Shown here piece after piece: positions 10,197-25,100 of a stretch of DNA of 64,000 nucleotides. The stretch is from Tridacna crocea (taxonomy: Eukaryota; Mollusca; Bivalvia; Cardiida; Cardiidae), in contig OX031065.1 in the NCBI GenBank assembly GCA_943736015.1, forward strand, positions 47,594,992 through 47,658,991, read 5' to 3'. The notes under the pieces are model-generated. The model did not search any database. It had not been told where the DNA came from and saw only the letters and a program-made list of their open reading frames with translations. The stretch's first letter is position 1. The number at the start of each line of letters is the position of its first letter. A program made the position numbers and the translations under genes.

Positions 10197-13100
10197 GTAG
10201 GGATTATCTAAAATTGTCATTGGATTTCGCGACTGATGCCGTGATGGGCATTGCTTAACCCTTTACCCCATAAGACATTTCTATGGTATCTCTATTTGAC
10301 CCAAATAACAGCAAGGATGAAGCAGTTTTTTTATGTGTATATGGCACCTTTTGATAGCATAGAAAACATTTTGACAAAAGGTGAAATTGATCGTCACGAG
10401 CAATTTCACCTTTTGCCACAATGTTTTCCAAAGGCTCCTACAAGCAATGCTAGAAATGAGTATCTATGGAGTAAAGGGTTAACTCTATGAAACATTGCCG
10501 AATTATTTCTTAAAATTTGAAAACGATAGATCTAGTTAAATGAATTAATGCCTAAACACATTACGATCTACATAGTCGGTTATTCTTGCTGATATGCAGC
10601 AAGCAGGAAGTTTTAGAAGCATTAACCCTTTACCACACAATCCATACTTTTGACGACTCCGAGAAAAAAATCCTATAGAAAACATTGTGGGAAAAGGAGA
10701 AAATGCTAGTAACAAGCATTATCTCCTTTTCTCACAATTGTGTGAAAAAGAGAAAATGCTGGTGTCCAGCATTTTCTCCTTTTCTCGCTATATTTTCTAC
10801 CCATCACAAAAAAAAAAAATTTTCAGGCACTGCAAATGGTTTTCGATTTGGACAAGCCAAAAAAATTGTTGTTTGATAGTCTGATGAGTTAACTCATTAC
10901 CAGATGACAAAATTTTAGACTGGTCCAAATTGAAAGCATTTGCAGACGACAAAATAAACTTGACTCAAAAATTGAAATTTGATTTGGAAAGGGTAGAAAA
11001 CATTGTGGGAAAAGGAGAAAATGCTGCTTACCAGCATTTTCTCCTTTTCCCACAATGTTTTCTAAGGGCTTCTTTCTCAGGGTCGTTAAAAGTCGGGATT
11101 GTGTGGTAAAGAGTTAACTATTAAGTTTTTAACCAAACGACAAAATTTTAGACTGTTCCAAATTGAAAACATTTTCAGACAGCAAAATAAACATGGCTCA
11201 AAAATTGAAATTTGTTTTGAGAAGGGTAGAAAACATTGTGGGAAAAGGAGAAAATACTGGTTGGTTACCAGCATTTTCTCCCTTTCCCACAATGTTTTTA
11301 AAAGGCTTCTTTCCCCTCGTAATATAATCATAGGATGATTTCAGGTATAAAAATCATTTTAGGATGATTTTATGCATTAGACTAATTGGTTATTTAGATT
11401 TGTTTTGTAAATGGAACTCATGATCGAGTAAAATATTTGATCCATAATTTATGGTTTTCCAGGCTTGTTTTTAAATATAGAACTTGGAAGTCCAGCATCT
11501 TTTTCATTTTACCCTTCACTTATCTATGAAAAGATAAAACAGAAAACATTTAGTGGAAAGGAGAAAATGCTGGTTACCTGCATTCACCCCTTTCCTAACA
11601 ATGTTTTCACTTGCCTTTTCTCATGAATCGGGTTTTTAGCCATTACTAAACAATGCAAGGTTTGCACAACCCTGAGGAAAAAACCCTCTGAAAACATAGT
11701 TGGAAGAGGAGAAAATTTTTCAACGTTTTCTACCCATCTCAAAACAAAGTTTCATTTTTCAGTCGCATTTATTTTGTCATCTGCAAATTATTCTTTCAAT
11801 GTGGACCAGTCCAAAATTTTGTTGTTTGGTTAAGATTTAATTTAGTTCAAATGTTTTGCATTAAGACTTGGGTAAAAATTTGGAAATGTTTGAAACTATT
11901 GTTCTCTAAAATGTTTTGCATTAAGACTTGGATGAAAATTTGGAAATGTTCGAAACTATTGTTTTCTAGATGGCTGTCATGGGCAAAAAAGGAAAACTAC
12001 CTCAAAGTGGTGTCAACAGAGATTCCGCATGGGATTTTACCCGCAGAATACAAAGGAAATCTCAGTGATGTGAAAGTGTTTGTAAAGTATGGACCAGATG
12101 ATCCAGTATATGACAACAACAAGACCATCAGAGAGAGGGTAATTGTAGTCTATCCCATTACCACACAATCCCCATTATCTTCGTATGTCATATTCTTCAA
12201 AGATTCGACTGTCTTATATGACGCATCACTAGCCCGGAAAGTGGGCTGACTGTAATATTACGCTCTATACAGTGGCAATGTAGAAAATAGCTTTTATCAA
12301 TGTGTTTGAAGAGAAATGAGACCTGCTTTAGCTCCAGATTTCTCGAACTGCTGATCATAGCTGAGTGAATTGCACGAGGTAGAGTTTTATTGAGTAAACA
12401 TTTATTTTAGTTTTAAATTCAAAGTAACGGTTGTCGCGTAGGAAAGTGGTTCAGTGCTGTACCCAGGATGCCCATATTAGGTAGATGAGTATTCATAGAA
12501 TGCCATCTAGCGGGAGATAATGCACAATCCTTACTTTTGATGACCCTGGGAAAGAGGCCTTCAGAAAACATTGTGGGAAAAGGAGAAGATGCTAGTAACC
12601 AGCATAATCTCCTTTTCCCACAATGCTGTCTCCCCTTCACAAAACAAATTTCAAATTTTCAGTCACCTTTATTTTGTTGTCTGCAAATGCTTTCAATATG
12701 GACAAGCCTAAAATTTTGTCGTTTGGTAATGAGCTATATAGTAGATTTACTAGTATAGCATACTTTGGTATTCGGAAGGGAAAAAACAGGGGTGCAACTT
12801 TTTACAGAACTCCAGATAAAGGGAATGATTTTGATTTCAAAATTGAAATGTTAATAATTCTCCTTCAAACCCTTTGTTATGGGCACTCAGACAATTCTAA
12901 TGGGTACCCACAAAATAGGGTTAGGAAGAGAAATAATGGATCATGAATACCATCACTCTCTCATATCTCTTTCCTAAACGTGTCCGCAGTACAAGTGTTT
13001 AGAAAACACTGTGGGAAAAGGAGAAATTGCTTGTTACAAGCAATTTCTCCTTTTCCCACAGTGTTTTCTAGCCTATTCGAAAACTGTCTGCCATTCTCAT

Positions 13101-16100
13101 CAAATTCAAAATTGTAATCTTCAAACACTTTGAGTTTGGGACGGTCTAAAATTTGTCATCTGGGAAAGGGTTAACTGGAGCTCTGTTTTTGTATGACTTA
13201 AATACTTGTATAAAGGCACAAATGAACTTTATAACCTTTTGACAACACAATCTCCAGTTTTAAAAACTCTTGGTAATAAAGTCTTTTGAAAACATTGCTG
13301 GAAAAGGAGTAAATAGTAGTAATCGGCATCTTGTCCTTTTCCCATAATGTTTTCTATCCTTTCGAAGAAAATTCTGAATGTTTGAGTCACACTGAAATTT
13401 GTCGTCTGGACGTGCTCTCAAGTTGAACAAGTCAAAAATTGAATCCTCTGGTAAAGAGTGTAGAAAACATAGTACATAAAAAATAAAATGCTCTATTGTT
13501 CAATGTGTGGAGTAAGATGCTGCATACCCCATTACCATACAATCCCTACTTTTGATGACCCTGAGAAAGAAGCCTTTTGAAAACATTGTGGGAAAAGGAG
13601 AAAATGCTGGTAAACAGCATTTTCTCCTTTTCCCACAATGTTTTTTACCCTTCACAAAACAAATTTCAAATTTTCAGTCATTTTTATTTTGTCGTCTGCG
13701 AATGCTTTCGATTTGGACAAACCTAAAATTTTGTCGTTTGGTAATGAGATACATGATCTTTTTGAAATGTATCGTAGGTTGCTAGGGGCAACAGTTTTCT
13801 TGAAATCACAAACAAGGTACCACAAACAACCTGTGTTCTACAAGCTATGAAGAAGTTTACAGGCGGACTTGGTGATGATGATGACAAGGATGGGGGAGAT
13901 GACCTGATATGGAAACGATATTTTACAAAGGCAGGTAATTTTTACTCTGTTATCCTAAGTTGTTCACCTTAACTCTTTACAATACAATTCCAACTTTTAA
14001 CAACCCTTGGAAAAAAAAACAAACTTCTGAAAACATTGTGGGAAAAGGAGAAAATGCTGGTAAACAGCATTTTATCCTTTTCCCATAATGTTTCCTAGCC
14101 TTCCCAAAACAAATTTCAATTTTGGAGCCATATTTATTTTGTCGTCTGCAAATGCTTTCGATTTGGACCAGTCTACTTTTTTGTTGTTCGGTAAAGAGTT
14201 AAGGGACATAACACCTTTTGAAGGGGAAGTGTTCTGACTCTCTTCTGTCAACACACAGGGGCAAGTGAGTGTTTATATGGCCTGCAATATTAAGGTATGT
14301 ATGCAGTATTTAGGAACATCACACAAAGAAAGTTGTTGGAAACTTTATTGGAGAGAAGTGGTGTTGAAAACTAATAGTTTTTACTTTTCCCATAATGTTA
14401 TTAAACCTTTTTATCCTTTTGTCATTACGAGCATTTTCTCCATTTTGCCACTGTATTTTCTTCCCTAGCAGATAAAAATACCACCGTTTTGGGTACTGTT
14501 AATTTGCTATCTGCAAATTCTTTCAATTTCAGGAGATAGAGATAATCTCATCTAGTAAAGAGTTAGCTCTCTACCAAACGACAACATTTAACCCATTACC
14601 ACACACTCTCTGCTTTAGACGACCCTGAGAAAGAAGCCTCTAGAAACCATTGTGGGAAAAGGAGAAAATGCTGGTAACCAGCATTTTCTTCTTTTCCCAC
14701 AATGTTTTCTATCTTTCACAAAGGAAATTTCCAATTTTTAGTCACTTTTATTTTGTCATCTGCAAATGCTTTCAATTTGTACAAACCTAAAATTTTGTCG
14801 TTTGGTAATGAGTTAAGACTGAGTTAAGCATTTGCAGACGACAAGATTAATGTGGCTCAAAAAATTAATTTCACTTTTGAGAGAAGGGAAAAAACACTGT
14901 GGGAAAAGGAGAAAATGCTGGTTACCAGCTTTTTCTCCTTTTCCCACAGTGTTTTAAGAGGGCTTCTTCTTCAGGGACGTGAAAACCAGAGATTGTTTGA
15001 TAAAGGGTTAAGAAAAATTAAATAGTTTGTTGTCTACAAATGTGTTGAATTCTGAAAGATCTGAGGTTTTATTGCTTAAGTTTTTACAACCAATGAAAAA
15101 AAGACTTTAAAAACATTGTGGGTAAAAATTTCTCCTTTTCGCACATTGTTTTCTATCCTTTTGAAGGACAACTTCCATTATTTCATCCTTGTTGAATTTG
15201 TAATCAGCAAAAATACTTTGGAATTGGACTAAACAAAAATATTTTTGCCTGGTAAGGGAAAGAACAAAGAGAAAAAATATTTTTAATACACAGCCTCTTG
15301 AAGAGACAGACTTTATAATCAGCACTTCAAAAGCAAATGGAGAAGCTGCCCACCTGAGCTGTGTAGAGATTGCCGGAGAGTTTGTGATGTGTGGGGGATC
15401 AAAGAATGTTCACATGATGTTCAAAACTAAAGGTTTGTGTATTTGGATTAATTTGTGAACCCTTTTTCCAAATCACTAAGTTTTGGATTTGTTTTTGTAA
15501 TGTACTTTGATACTGTCCCTACATATTTTCACTGGATGAAAGTATGCAACATTTTTCCGTATTGCATACTTTGATCATATTATTTAGTTTAGAGTTTTTT
15601 TCACATTTGTTGCCAAGTCCGGAACTATTTTAAAAGCCACCATTTCTCTAAAAATCGAAATGTAAAGGGCCACCACAATTATAAAAAATTTCAGTGTTAG
15701 ACATCATGTTTTACGGTTGCTAGAGAACTCGTACCCTGGAGAACTCGTACTCTGGAGAACTCGTACCCCAATCTGAAGGGTACGAGTTCTCTGGAGAACT
15801 CGTATCCCTGGGTACGAATTCTCCAGAACTCGTACCCTACAGATATTTTGGGGAATAAATTTGTATCTCTATATATCATTCAGACTTTGGTGAATTAATT
15901 ATTTTCATTTTATCTTTTAAGAAATGATTGCGTAAGTTATACAATAATCAAGCATTGGTAATGAGTACTTCTAGCAAATATCAGTTTTGTAACCGGATCT
16001 TTCATGGATTAAAATGATAAGGAAGTAAGGTAAATGGTTAGGTAAATTCAAGAAAGATGAAATTATCAGTAAGCTCTACATAATCTGGATTCATCTAATG

Positions 16101-19100
16101 ATTCGAAGATAGGGTTTTTTTTTCAAAGCTTGTTTAGATATTTTTAGGTTCGTTAATGGAGTATGCCATTTTTGTTTAAAGGAGTCAAAGGTGTAGGGTA
16201 CAATGAAGTCACATATCAGGTGTGATAAACATGATTGTCCACACTTGCCATTTACCAGCAATTAAACCTGTGTAGTTCTTCAAAAGGACTCTTTAACCCT
16301 TTAGTTTACCAATCAATCGCATGGTTTTATGAGGAATAAGACTTATATAAATATTGTTGGAAAAGGGTTAATTGATTATAAACGGTTCTTTATTATGTAA
16401 CATTAAAAGAAGAAATCTAACTCTTTGAACTTGATGGATCCAAATAGTACAACCCTGTTGGAGATAGCTTTTTGAAAATGTTGTTGGAAAAATGGGGGAG
16501 GATGCTTATATAACTAGCATTTCTCATTACCTACATTTTTTTCCACCCTTTCAGTCCGATAAATAAATACGTCTGTACCAAATATGAATTTGGTGTATGC
16601 GGAAAAATACAATTTTGAAGAGACTTTGAGTTCACATAGAGCAATATTTGCATTTTCTCTCGCTAGATCTCTTTCTCTCATTTTCATTGCACAGTCTTCT
16701 TCTATATTTTCTAAAACGTTTACTTCACCATCTCGAGCTTCAACCACTAAGAAGAAGTAATCATTGTGGGAAAAGGTGCAAAATCAAATAACCAACTTGG
16801 TCTCCTTTTTCCACGTGTTTTCTCGCATTTTCAAACAATTTGAAAGTTTCTTCAGACGGCTTATGTGAAATTTTCGACTTGCAAGCGGTTCTACGGAGGC
16901 ATTTTTGTATTGCTGAAACATTGTGGACAAATGATGTCACTGACTTTTCCAATCATTACCCTACGTGCTTAACTCTTTTGGTGTCAAAAGTATACAGGGG
17001 ACTTCATCGACGATTCACTAAAATTCTGAATAGATTTTTTTTTCTGAAAGGTTTGGCTGTGAATCTTGATCGATGGTGTAAATCCAAGCTCAGACTGCAT
17101 TTTTTTGCATATTGATCTTGTTCTTTACCACCCATTTCGATTCTAGCGTTAAATGAATTAAGGGTTCAATATTGAATATTGCAATTATGTTACAGTAATT
17201 TTATCATTGTGAAAATCACACCTTTCTTGCTCTCTTTGTTCAGGAAATTTGCCTTTTCACCAGGTGTAAAAATTTGATCAATTCTGTGTTCATTTTATCA
17301 ACACCTTCCATTCAATAAATATCTAATCCAATTAAATACTGATTTCTAGACTGTTCTTACACAAAACAACATCAAACATCAACTCAAAACTTGAATGCAA
17401 GTGAAGGCTACCAAAAGAATTGAAGAGAGCAAACATTAATCCTACTAATGATTTTTTAGTTGAATACAATTTATTTATGGTTCATAAATGTTTTCCTTAC
17501 GATTTTTACATCGAATACAACATACACTGCATGAGAAAACACACAGGTGTCTTTACTTTATTTGTCTTTTCAACACATGTACAGGCAAAAAAAAGAAAAA
17601 AATAATTATCAAATCTATATCACAATAACGGCATAGAAATAAAAGTTGACAGAATGCTGGTAAACAAACATTATAATTAGCCTATTAGTGGGGGTACGAG
17701 TTCTCCAGAGAACTCGTACCCAGGGTACGATTTCTCTGGAGAACTCGTACCCTTGAGATTGGGGTACGAGTTCTCCAGGGTACGAAATCTCCAGGGTACG
17801 AGTTCTCCTGATACCTGTTTTACAAACTTAACAATGCATTGCTCTTATTAAGAACGTGACTAATAGACAGAATATTTATATCCAGAATATTGGTTACAAC
17901 AAAGGTATGAAAAATTTGTTCATCAAACATCTTTATCAACGATGAAATTATTAAGCAATGAAAAAAGATCCACAGCCACCATCTTGTTTGTTTACATACC
18001 GGTACCTTTAGCAAAGGTTACGTCATCAAAAGCCAATGTTGAAAAGTCTACGAAACCACAGTAGGTCGACAAAACAGACTTTTATTTCTTTTGAAATTTT
18101 AAAGTAAACAAAATAAATTGAGGAGTCTGATGACACACTGTAAAATCAGGTGAAATTATTTAACTCATTACCAAACGACAATGTTTTAGGCTTGTCCAGA
18201 TCCAAAGCATTTGCAGCCAACAAAATAAAATTTACTGAAACTTTGAAATTTGTTTTGTACAGGGTAGAAAACATTGTGGGAAAAGTACCGGTAGAAAATG
18301 CTGGTTACCAGCATTTTCTACTTTTCCCACAATCTTTTCTAAAGGCTTCTTTCTGAAGGTCTTCAAAAGTAGGGATTGTGTGGTAATAGGTTAAACAATA
18401 TCAAAGTAAATAATAAAAAGATTATTGGACTTGTAACTATGGCAGTATGGTGTATGGAACTACTTCTTTTTGAGAAGAAAAACCAACTATCCTTGCAACT
18501 TCAGCTGATGTGGGACGATACACTGAGCCACGCTATCGTGTAGCTAGAGAGGTATGCGAGGCAGTCGTAGATGGTATAGACAGGATGGACTCTGATACAA
18601 AACACAGGTTCGAAGTCTGATCTTTGTTTAACCCTTTTCTCCACAGATACTCATTTCTATGCATTGCTTATAGGAGCCTTTGGAAAACATTGTGGCTAAA
18701 GGTGAAATTGCTCTTGATGAGCAATTTCACCTTTTGTCACAATGTTTTCTACACTATCAAAAGGTGTCATATACACATAAGAAACAGCTTCATCCGTGTT
18801 GTTATTTAGGGTCAATTAGAGATAATATAGAAATGCCTTATGGGGTAAAGGGTTAAAATGTTTCTTGTTGTAAGGTATGCCTTTCCCAAGTGGGTTTTTT
18901 GAAAAGGATCTTAACCCTTTACTCCATAGATACTCATTTCTACACATTGCTTGTTTGAGCTTTTGGAAAACACTGTGACAAAAGGTGAAATTGCTTGTGA
19001 TGAGCAATTTCACCTTTTGCCACAATGTTTTCTATGCTATCAAAACCGTCATTTACACACAAGAAATGGCTTCATCTTTGCTGTCGTTTAGAGTCCATAA

Positions 19101-22100
19101 GAGATGCCATAGAAATGCCTTATGGGGTAAAGGGTTAACTCTTTGCCAAACGACAAAACTTTGGACGAGTCCAAATTGAAAGCATTTGCAGATGACAAAA
19201 TAAATGTGAATCAAATATTGAAATTTACTTTGGAAAGGATAGAAAACATTGTGGGAAAAGGAGAAAATGCTGGTTACCAGCATTTTCTCCTTTTCCCACA
19301 ATGTTTTCATAGGCTTTCTTTCTCCTAAAAGTCGGGACTTTGTGGTAAATAGTTACGATCTGGTGTTTGATAAAATGTTGCAAAATGATAAGATTTAAAG
19401 AGAAAATTCTGGCTCTAAATATACCATTTTTGCATGTTACTCTTGCCATATTATTAGAAAATTTGTTATTGGAACTGCATTTTAAAGATCTCCTTGCTTT
19501 AATTCTTGTTGCCTTGTGAATTGTGGCTAAATCAACTAAGGTAACAAATTGTTGGATTTTTGGGTCATAAGTTGGTAATACATGTAATTTTGAAGCTGAA
19601 AAAGATGCAGAGTTATTCTTATTTTTTTTGTAAATTTTTCAAACACATATCATAGCATATGAGCAACGCTGTCTAGAATATTTTGTGCAAGTCTTTCTTC
19701 CCTTCCCACTTGAAATTTCAAATTTTCAATCGCTTTTATTTTGTCGTCTGCAGATGCTTTCAATCTGGACCAGTCTTAAATTTTGTCGTTTGGTAATGAG
19801 TTAACCCTTTACCAAACAACATAATTTTAGACTAGTCCATATTGGAAACATTTGCAGACGACAGAATTAATAGGACTAGAAAATGGAAATTTGTTTTGGG
19901 ACGGGAAGAAAACATTGTGGGAAAAGGAGAAAATGCTGGTTACCAGCATTTTCTCCTTTTACCACAATGTTTTCTAAAGGCTTCTTTCTCAGGGGTCATC
20001 AAAAGTAGGGACTGTGTGGTAATGGTTACTGAACATGTCTTTGTATTGCAGGTTTCTTTCATTTCTGGTTGCCAGCCGGTACACAGCAGTGTTTGAGATA
20101 CTGGTACCTGGACATCAGCATGTTGTCAATCTGTCCTATCTTAAAAAGTAAGTGCATCACAGTTTTTTTGTAGTTCCGTTTTAGCAGGTCCAAAATTGAC
20201 ATTTGTTCTGGGAAGGGTAGAAAACACTGTGGGAAAAGGAGAAAATGCTGGTTACCATGGTTACCAGCATTTTCTCCTTTTCCCCCAGTGTTTTGAAAAG
20301 GCTTCTTTCTCAGGAGCATCAAAAGTAGGGATTGTGTGGTAATGGGTTAACTCACTTACCAGACAACAAAACTTTAGACTTTACAAAGCCGATCGCATTT
20401 GCAAACAGAAAAATAACATTACTCAAAAGTTGAAACTTGTTCACAAGAGTAAAAACATTGTGAGAAAAGGAGAAAATGCTGGTTACCAGCATTTTCTCCT
20501 TTTCTCATGATGTTTTCACTAGTCTTGTTCATTGAGTTGAGGTCGTTAAAAGTCGGCACTATGTGGTTAAAGGATAAACCAACATTGTGTACACTTCACC
20601 AAACAGGCTGTTTGTTTATATGCTTGATAATTAATGCTGTGGTCATCTTTAGATAGGCTGTTTCATAGCAGCTAGTGCACCTATCTACATTTTCCTGTAG
20701 TTCCTCTTACCAGTACTCTACATAATATTCATCCCAAGTCTCTTGGTGTTTTCCCACATATGTGTACATATTGTCAAAACAATGAAAAGAGCTACAGTAT
20801 ATAACTCTTTACCAGACGACAAAATTTGACCCCTGTCCAAATTGAAAACATTTGCAGACAACAATTTCAGTGTTGCTCAAATGATGCAATTGTTTATTGA
20901 TAGGGTAGAAACATTGTGGGAAGAGGAGAAAATGCTGGTTACCAGCATTTTCTCCTCTTCCCACAATTTTTTCAAAAGGCTTCTTTCTTAGGGTCATCAA
21001 AAGTCATGATTGTGTGGTAAAGGGTTAAGCTTTTTATCAGCTAATACACATCTAATTGCCCAATCAGAGAGATTAGTAATAAGAAAGCGTAAGCTTGAGT
21101 GTATCAATTTTGTAACTTTCTTCTTTAGATATATTGAATTTGGATAGGTCTAAAGTTTGTAACATGGAAAAGGGTTCGTGGGGCCATCTCACTAATGGTT
21201 GGCATTGTCCTGACATCCTTCGACATGTGACTGGGGCTAACTAGAGAAGACTCGGTTGTAATTTTCCATTAATTCCTTCACTCTATGACTGAAGGTGGAA
21301 TGATAAACAGCTAATATAAGAAGGAAGAATTCTATTATCTTGTCAAAGATTATATAGAAAAAGGCATTGTACTTTGCATGAGACAATTGTCCCTGAGGAA
21401 TGCAGATGCGGGAATGCAGGAGAGACAAAGGAACCTACTAATGTGTGCGCAAAGAGTGCTCATAAAATGTAGGGGAAAATTATAGTAACTGGCACCTATT
21501 GGTAATTTCCAGAAGGGTCTCCTTAAACTGAAATACGGAACACAGCATACAAAAAGTAACCTGTTTTACATACACCTTTCTGTGCAGTTTGATCTTGGTC
21601 TACACTTGTAGCAAAATGAATGAAACTGGTTGGAATAGGCATTCTGTTGATTTGTTTTATGATATTTGCCAATTGCCTTGCAGACCTGAACTGAAGTTCA
21701 TTGCTTGGACAAAGACAGACTTACAAGCGAAAGGTGACATGCAGAATGTAATACCTCCTCATATAGGTATAGAAGTGAGTACAAACTTCCATAAGCCAAT
21801 GAAGATCCATTGGTCTATACTGGAATACAGAAATTTTCGGTTTGATCGTGGAACATGGTGACAAAAAATTGCACATCAATACATCACCTACACATCGTAT
21901 ATGATAATAGGATAGTGTACCATATAACTTTGTACAGTATAGAGGTAATGCAGCAATAATTATGCTATTTAGTTATGATGTATGATTATTGATTGATAAA
22001 AATTTTGATGTTTAGCGAAAAACCAATAAGGCTTCAGAGGCTTATGAAACTTAACCCTTTCCCAAACAATCCCTGGTTTTTACGGGTCTAGAATAGTAGC

Positions 22101-25100
22101 CTTTTGAAAACATTGTGGGAAAAAGGAGAAAATGCTGGTAACCAGCATTTTCTCCTTTTCCCACAATGTTTTCTACCCAATCTTTGACAGAAATCATCTT
22201 TTTAGCAAGAGTTGAATTGTTGTCTGCAAATGCTTTCAATTTGGTCTAGTCCAAAATTTTGTCGTTTGGAAAAGGGTTAATGGTCTAAACCATTTACATG
22301 TATATACAAATAAACCTACCGAACTTTATAAGCTTCTGCAGAATACAACTTTTGAAGAAAATGTGGATTGAGAAAAAAGTTCTTACAACTTCTCTGCCTT
22401 GATTATCCTTCCTTTGAACTACACTAGTACTTGCGCCGAATGTGTGGGCCAATGAAAAATCTGTAAGTTGGCACCCGCCCCCAGTTATCAAACTGAGGAC
22501 CTCACGGTTACGAGGCCAACACTCTAAAATGATAGCTATTGCTTGATGGCAGTTTATAGAAATGGTGAAAATTTTACTATGTTTTGTGATATAATTGTAA
22601 TGCACCTATGTGCTACAAGAGTGTTTGATGATCAACCATGGAAAATTTTAGTTGCCTGTAATAGACCAATGTTGCAATATTTGGTTTACTCTTTGTCAGA
22701 TGACGAACTTAAAAACTGTCAAAATCAAAAACTTTTGCATGTGACATAATGAATGTGTCTCAGATGACATACATGTGATTAGTCGAAAGCATTGTAGGTT
22801 ACCAGCATTTTCTCCTTTTCTGACAATGTCTCAAAAGCCTTCTTACGTAGGGTCTCAAAAACATAATTGTTTGATAAAGTGCCAAGTAAATCACGATCTT
22901 TTTTTTCAGCAGAATTTGATTTATATGGGATGTTTGATTTCAGATAGCTCGCTGTTTAGGTCTTGATACAGTTGGTTATGATGTTGTGCAAATGGAACAG
23001 TTAGACGAAAAAATTGTTCAAGTAAGTTCTTAAGGTAATTGTATGGTAAGGAAGATTTAGATCTTACTTTGCCTGATTTTGAGCCCGATTTCGATATTCC
23101 TGTGATGTGCCCTCTATTAGATGCTGGTTATTACCCCCCTTTACATCATATTTCTGCTGTGATGTGCCCTCTATTAGATGCTGGTTATTACCCCCCTTTA
23201 CATCATATTTCTGCTGTGATGTGCCCTCTATAAGATACTGGTTATTACCCCCCTTTACATCATATTTCTGAAAGCCAATGAAATATCGTTTTACAAACTG
23301 CTTACGAATACACATGAAGCGATAAGCAGACATCAACATGGGTTTCCATGTTTACCTTCTATTCGAAAGGTCACGTTATTCTATTTTTATCAAAGATGAA
23401 ATGCTACGAGCGATATCATTCGTTGCAGTTAGAGCTTCATCCAATGAAAAAGCTTAGCGAGGAAATGTTAAAATCGAGCTCGATCCGCCAAGGGTAGAGT
23501 AGCGTTGTGAATCATCAGCCTTGGCCTAAGAAGATGGGGGCAAATTTGAATCTTTTTCCTGTGCGAAATATTCCATATTTTTAATGTTTGAAGAAAAGTT
23601 AACATTTTGTATTAATATTTATAGGTAGCTTTCTCGAAGAATTTTAATTTCCTGTGAAATAAAAACAAAAACTGGCAAGGTCATTTTAACTCTTTACCGC
23701 ACAATCCCAACTTGTAACGACCCTGAAAAAGGAAGCCTTTGAAAACATTGCAGAAAAAGGAGAAAATGCTGGTAACCAGCATTTTCTCCTTTTCCCACAA
23801 TGTTTTCTACCCTTTCCAAATCAAATTTCTATTTTTGATTCAATTTTATTTTGTCATCTGCAAATGCTTTCAATTTGGACTACTCCAGAATTTTGTCATC
23901 TGGTAAAGAGTTCAGTTTATCTAATCCTCTTAAGTCTGATTTCAATTTTAAAGTCACATTTATTTTGTCTTCTGCAAATGCTTGATTGTATGGTGTTTAA
24001 CGCTGTCTTCAACATTATTTCAGTTATACCGTGGCGGCCAGTGCACCTATCCATGCTCTCCTGGAGTTTATATTACCAGTACTCCACAAAATATTCTTTC
24101 CAAGCCACTGGCTGCTTTCCCACATAACCATCATCGAAACAACGATCAGCAATGAGAGATGAATGAATCCTGTTGCAATGACTATCATCGATTCTCGAAA
24201 AGAAATTGGACGAGCCGGGGATCGAACTTATGACCCCCTGTTCTCAAGTCCTGTACGCTACTGCTGGGGCTCATCGTAAAGAGTTAACCCATTACCAAAC
24301 AACAACATTTTAGACTATTGAAAGCATTTGCAGACAACAAAATAAAAGTGACTAAAAATTTGAAATTTATTTTGTGAAGGGTAGAAAACATTGTGGGAAA
24401 AGGAGAAAATGCTGGTTACCAGCATTTTCTCCTTTTCCCCCAATGTTTTCTAAAGGCTTCTTTCTCAGGGGCGTCAAAAGTAGAGATTGTGTGGTAATGG
24501 GTTAAGACATTGCTGTTAAGTTTGATAAAGATTAACTCAATACCAAATGACAAAAATTGGTATAGAGTTAAAAAAGACTTGTCTGGATTGAAAGAATTTG
24601 CAGACATCAAATTCAATTTTGGTCCAAGTGATGATTCCAGTCTTCTAAAAGGTAGAAAACACTGTGGAAAAAGAAAAGAAAATGCTGGCTACAGGCATGT
24701 TCTCCTTTTCCTAGCATGATTTCAAAAGGCCTCTTCCTTGTGGGTTGTTAAAAATTAGGATTTTGTGGTAAAGGTTAAAGGTGCTTACTTGTCAGGCTTG
24801 TCTCCATGGTCTTTGTTTTGAGCTGCTGATCTAATTAACCTGTTACCACCCAGCAAAAATTTAGACCTATCCGAATTGAAAGCATTGGCAGACGACAAAT
24901 TCAGAGTCGCTCAAATGGTGCAATTTTACTTTGATAGAGTAGAAAACTTTGTGGGAAGGAAAAAATGCTGGCTACCAGCATTATCTCCTTTTTCCCACAA
25001 GGTTTTCAAAAGTCTTTTTTCTCCGGGGCTTTAAAAGTGGTCATTGTGTGGTAAAGGGTTAAGACATATGGGAGCCAACATGAGATAGTGTTTGAGATAA

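Noticed and set aside
12130-12249. Continuation of ligase exon 2 through the intron to 12249
   Set aside because: The frame runs through a donor into a TH-A tip (cccattaccacacaatcccc), and exon 3 joins in phase from 12138.
13552-13785. Many similar 60-100-codon open frames (for example those containing [20 protein letters not shown]) across the window
   Set aside because: They are the TH MITE hairpin read in various frames; they recur on both strands, begin in non-coding ends and show no independent conservation.
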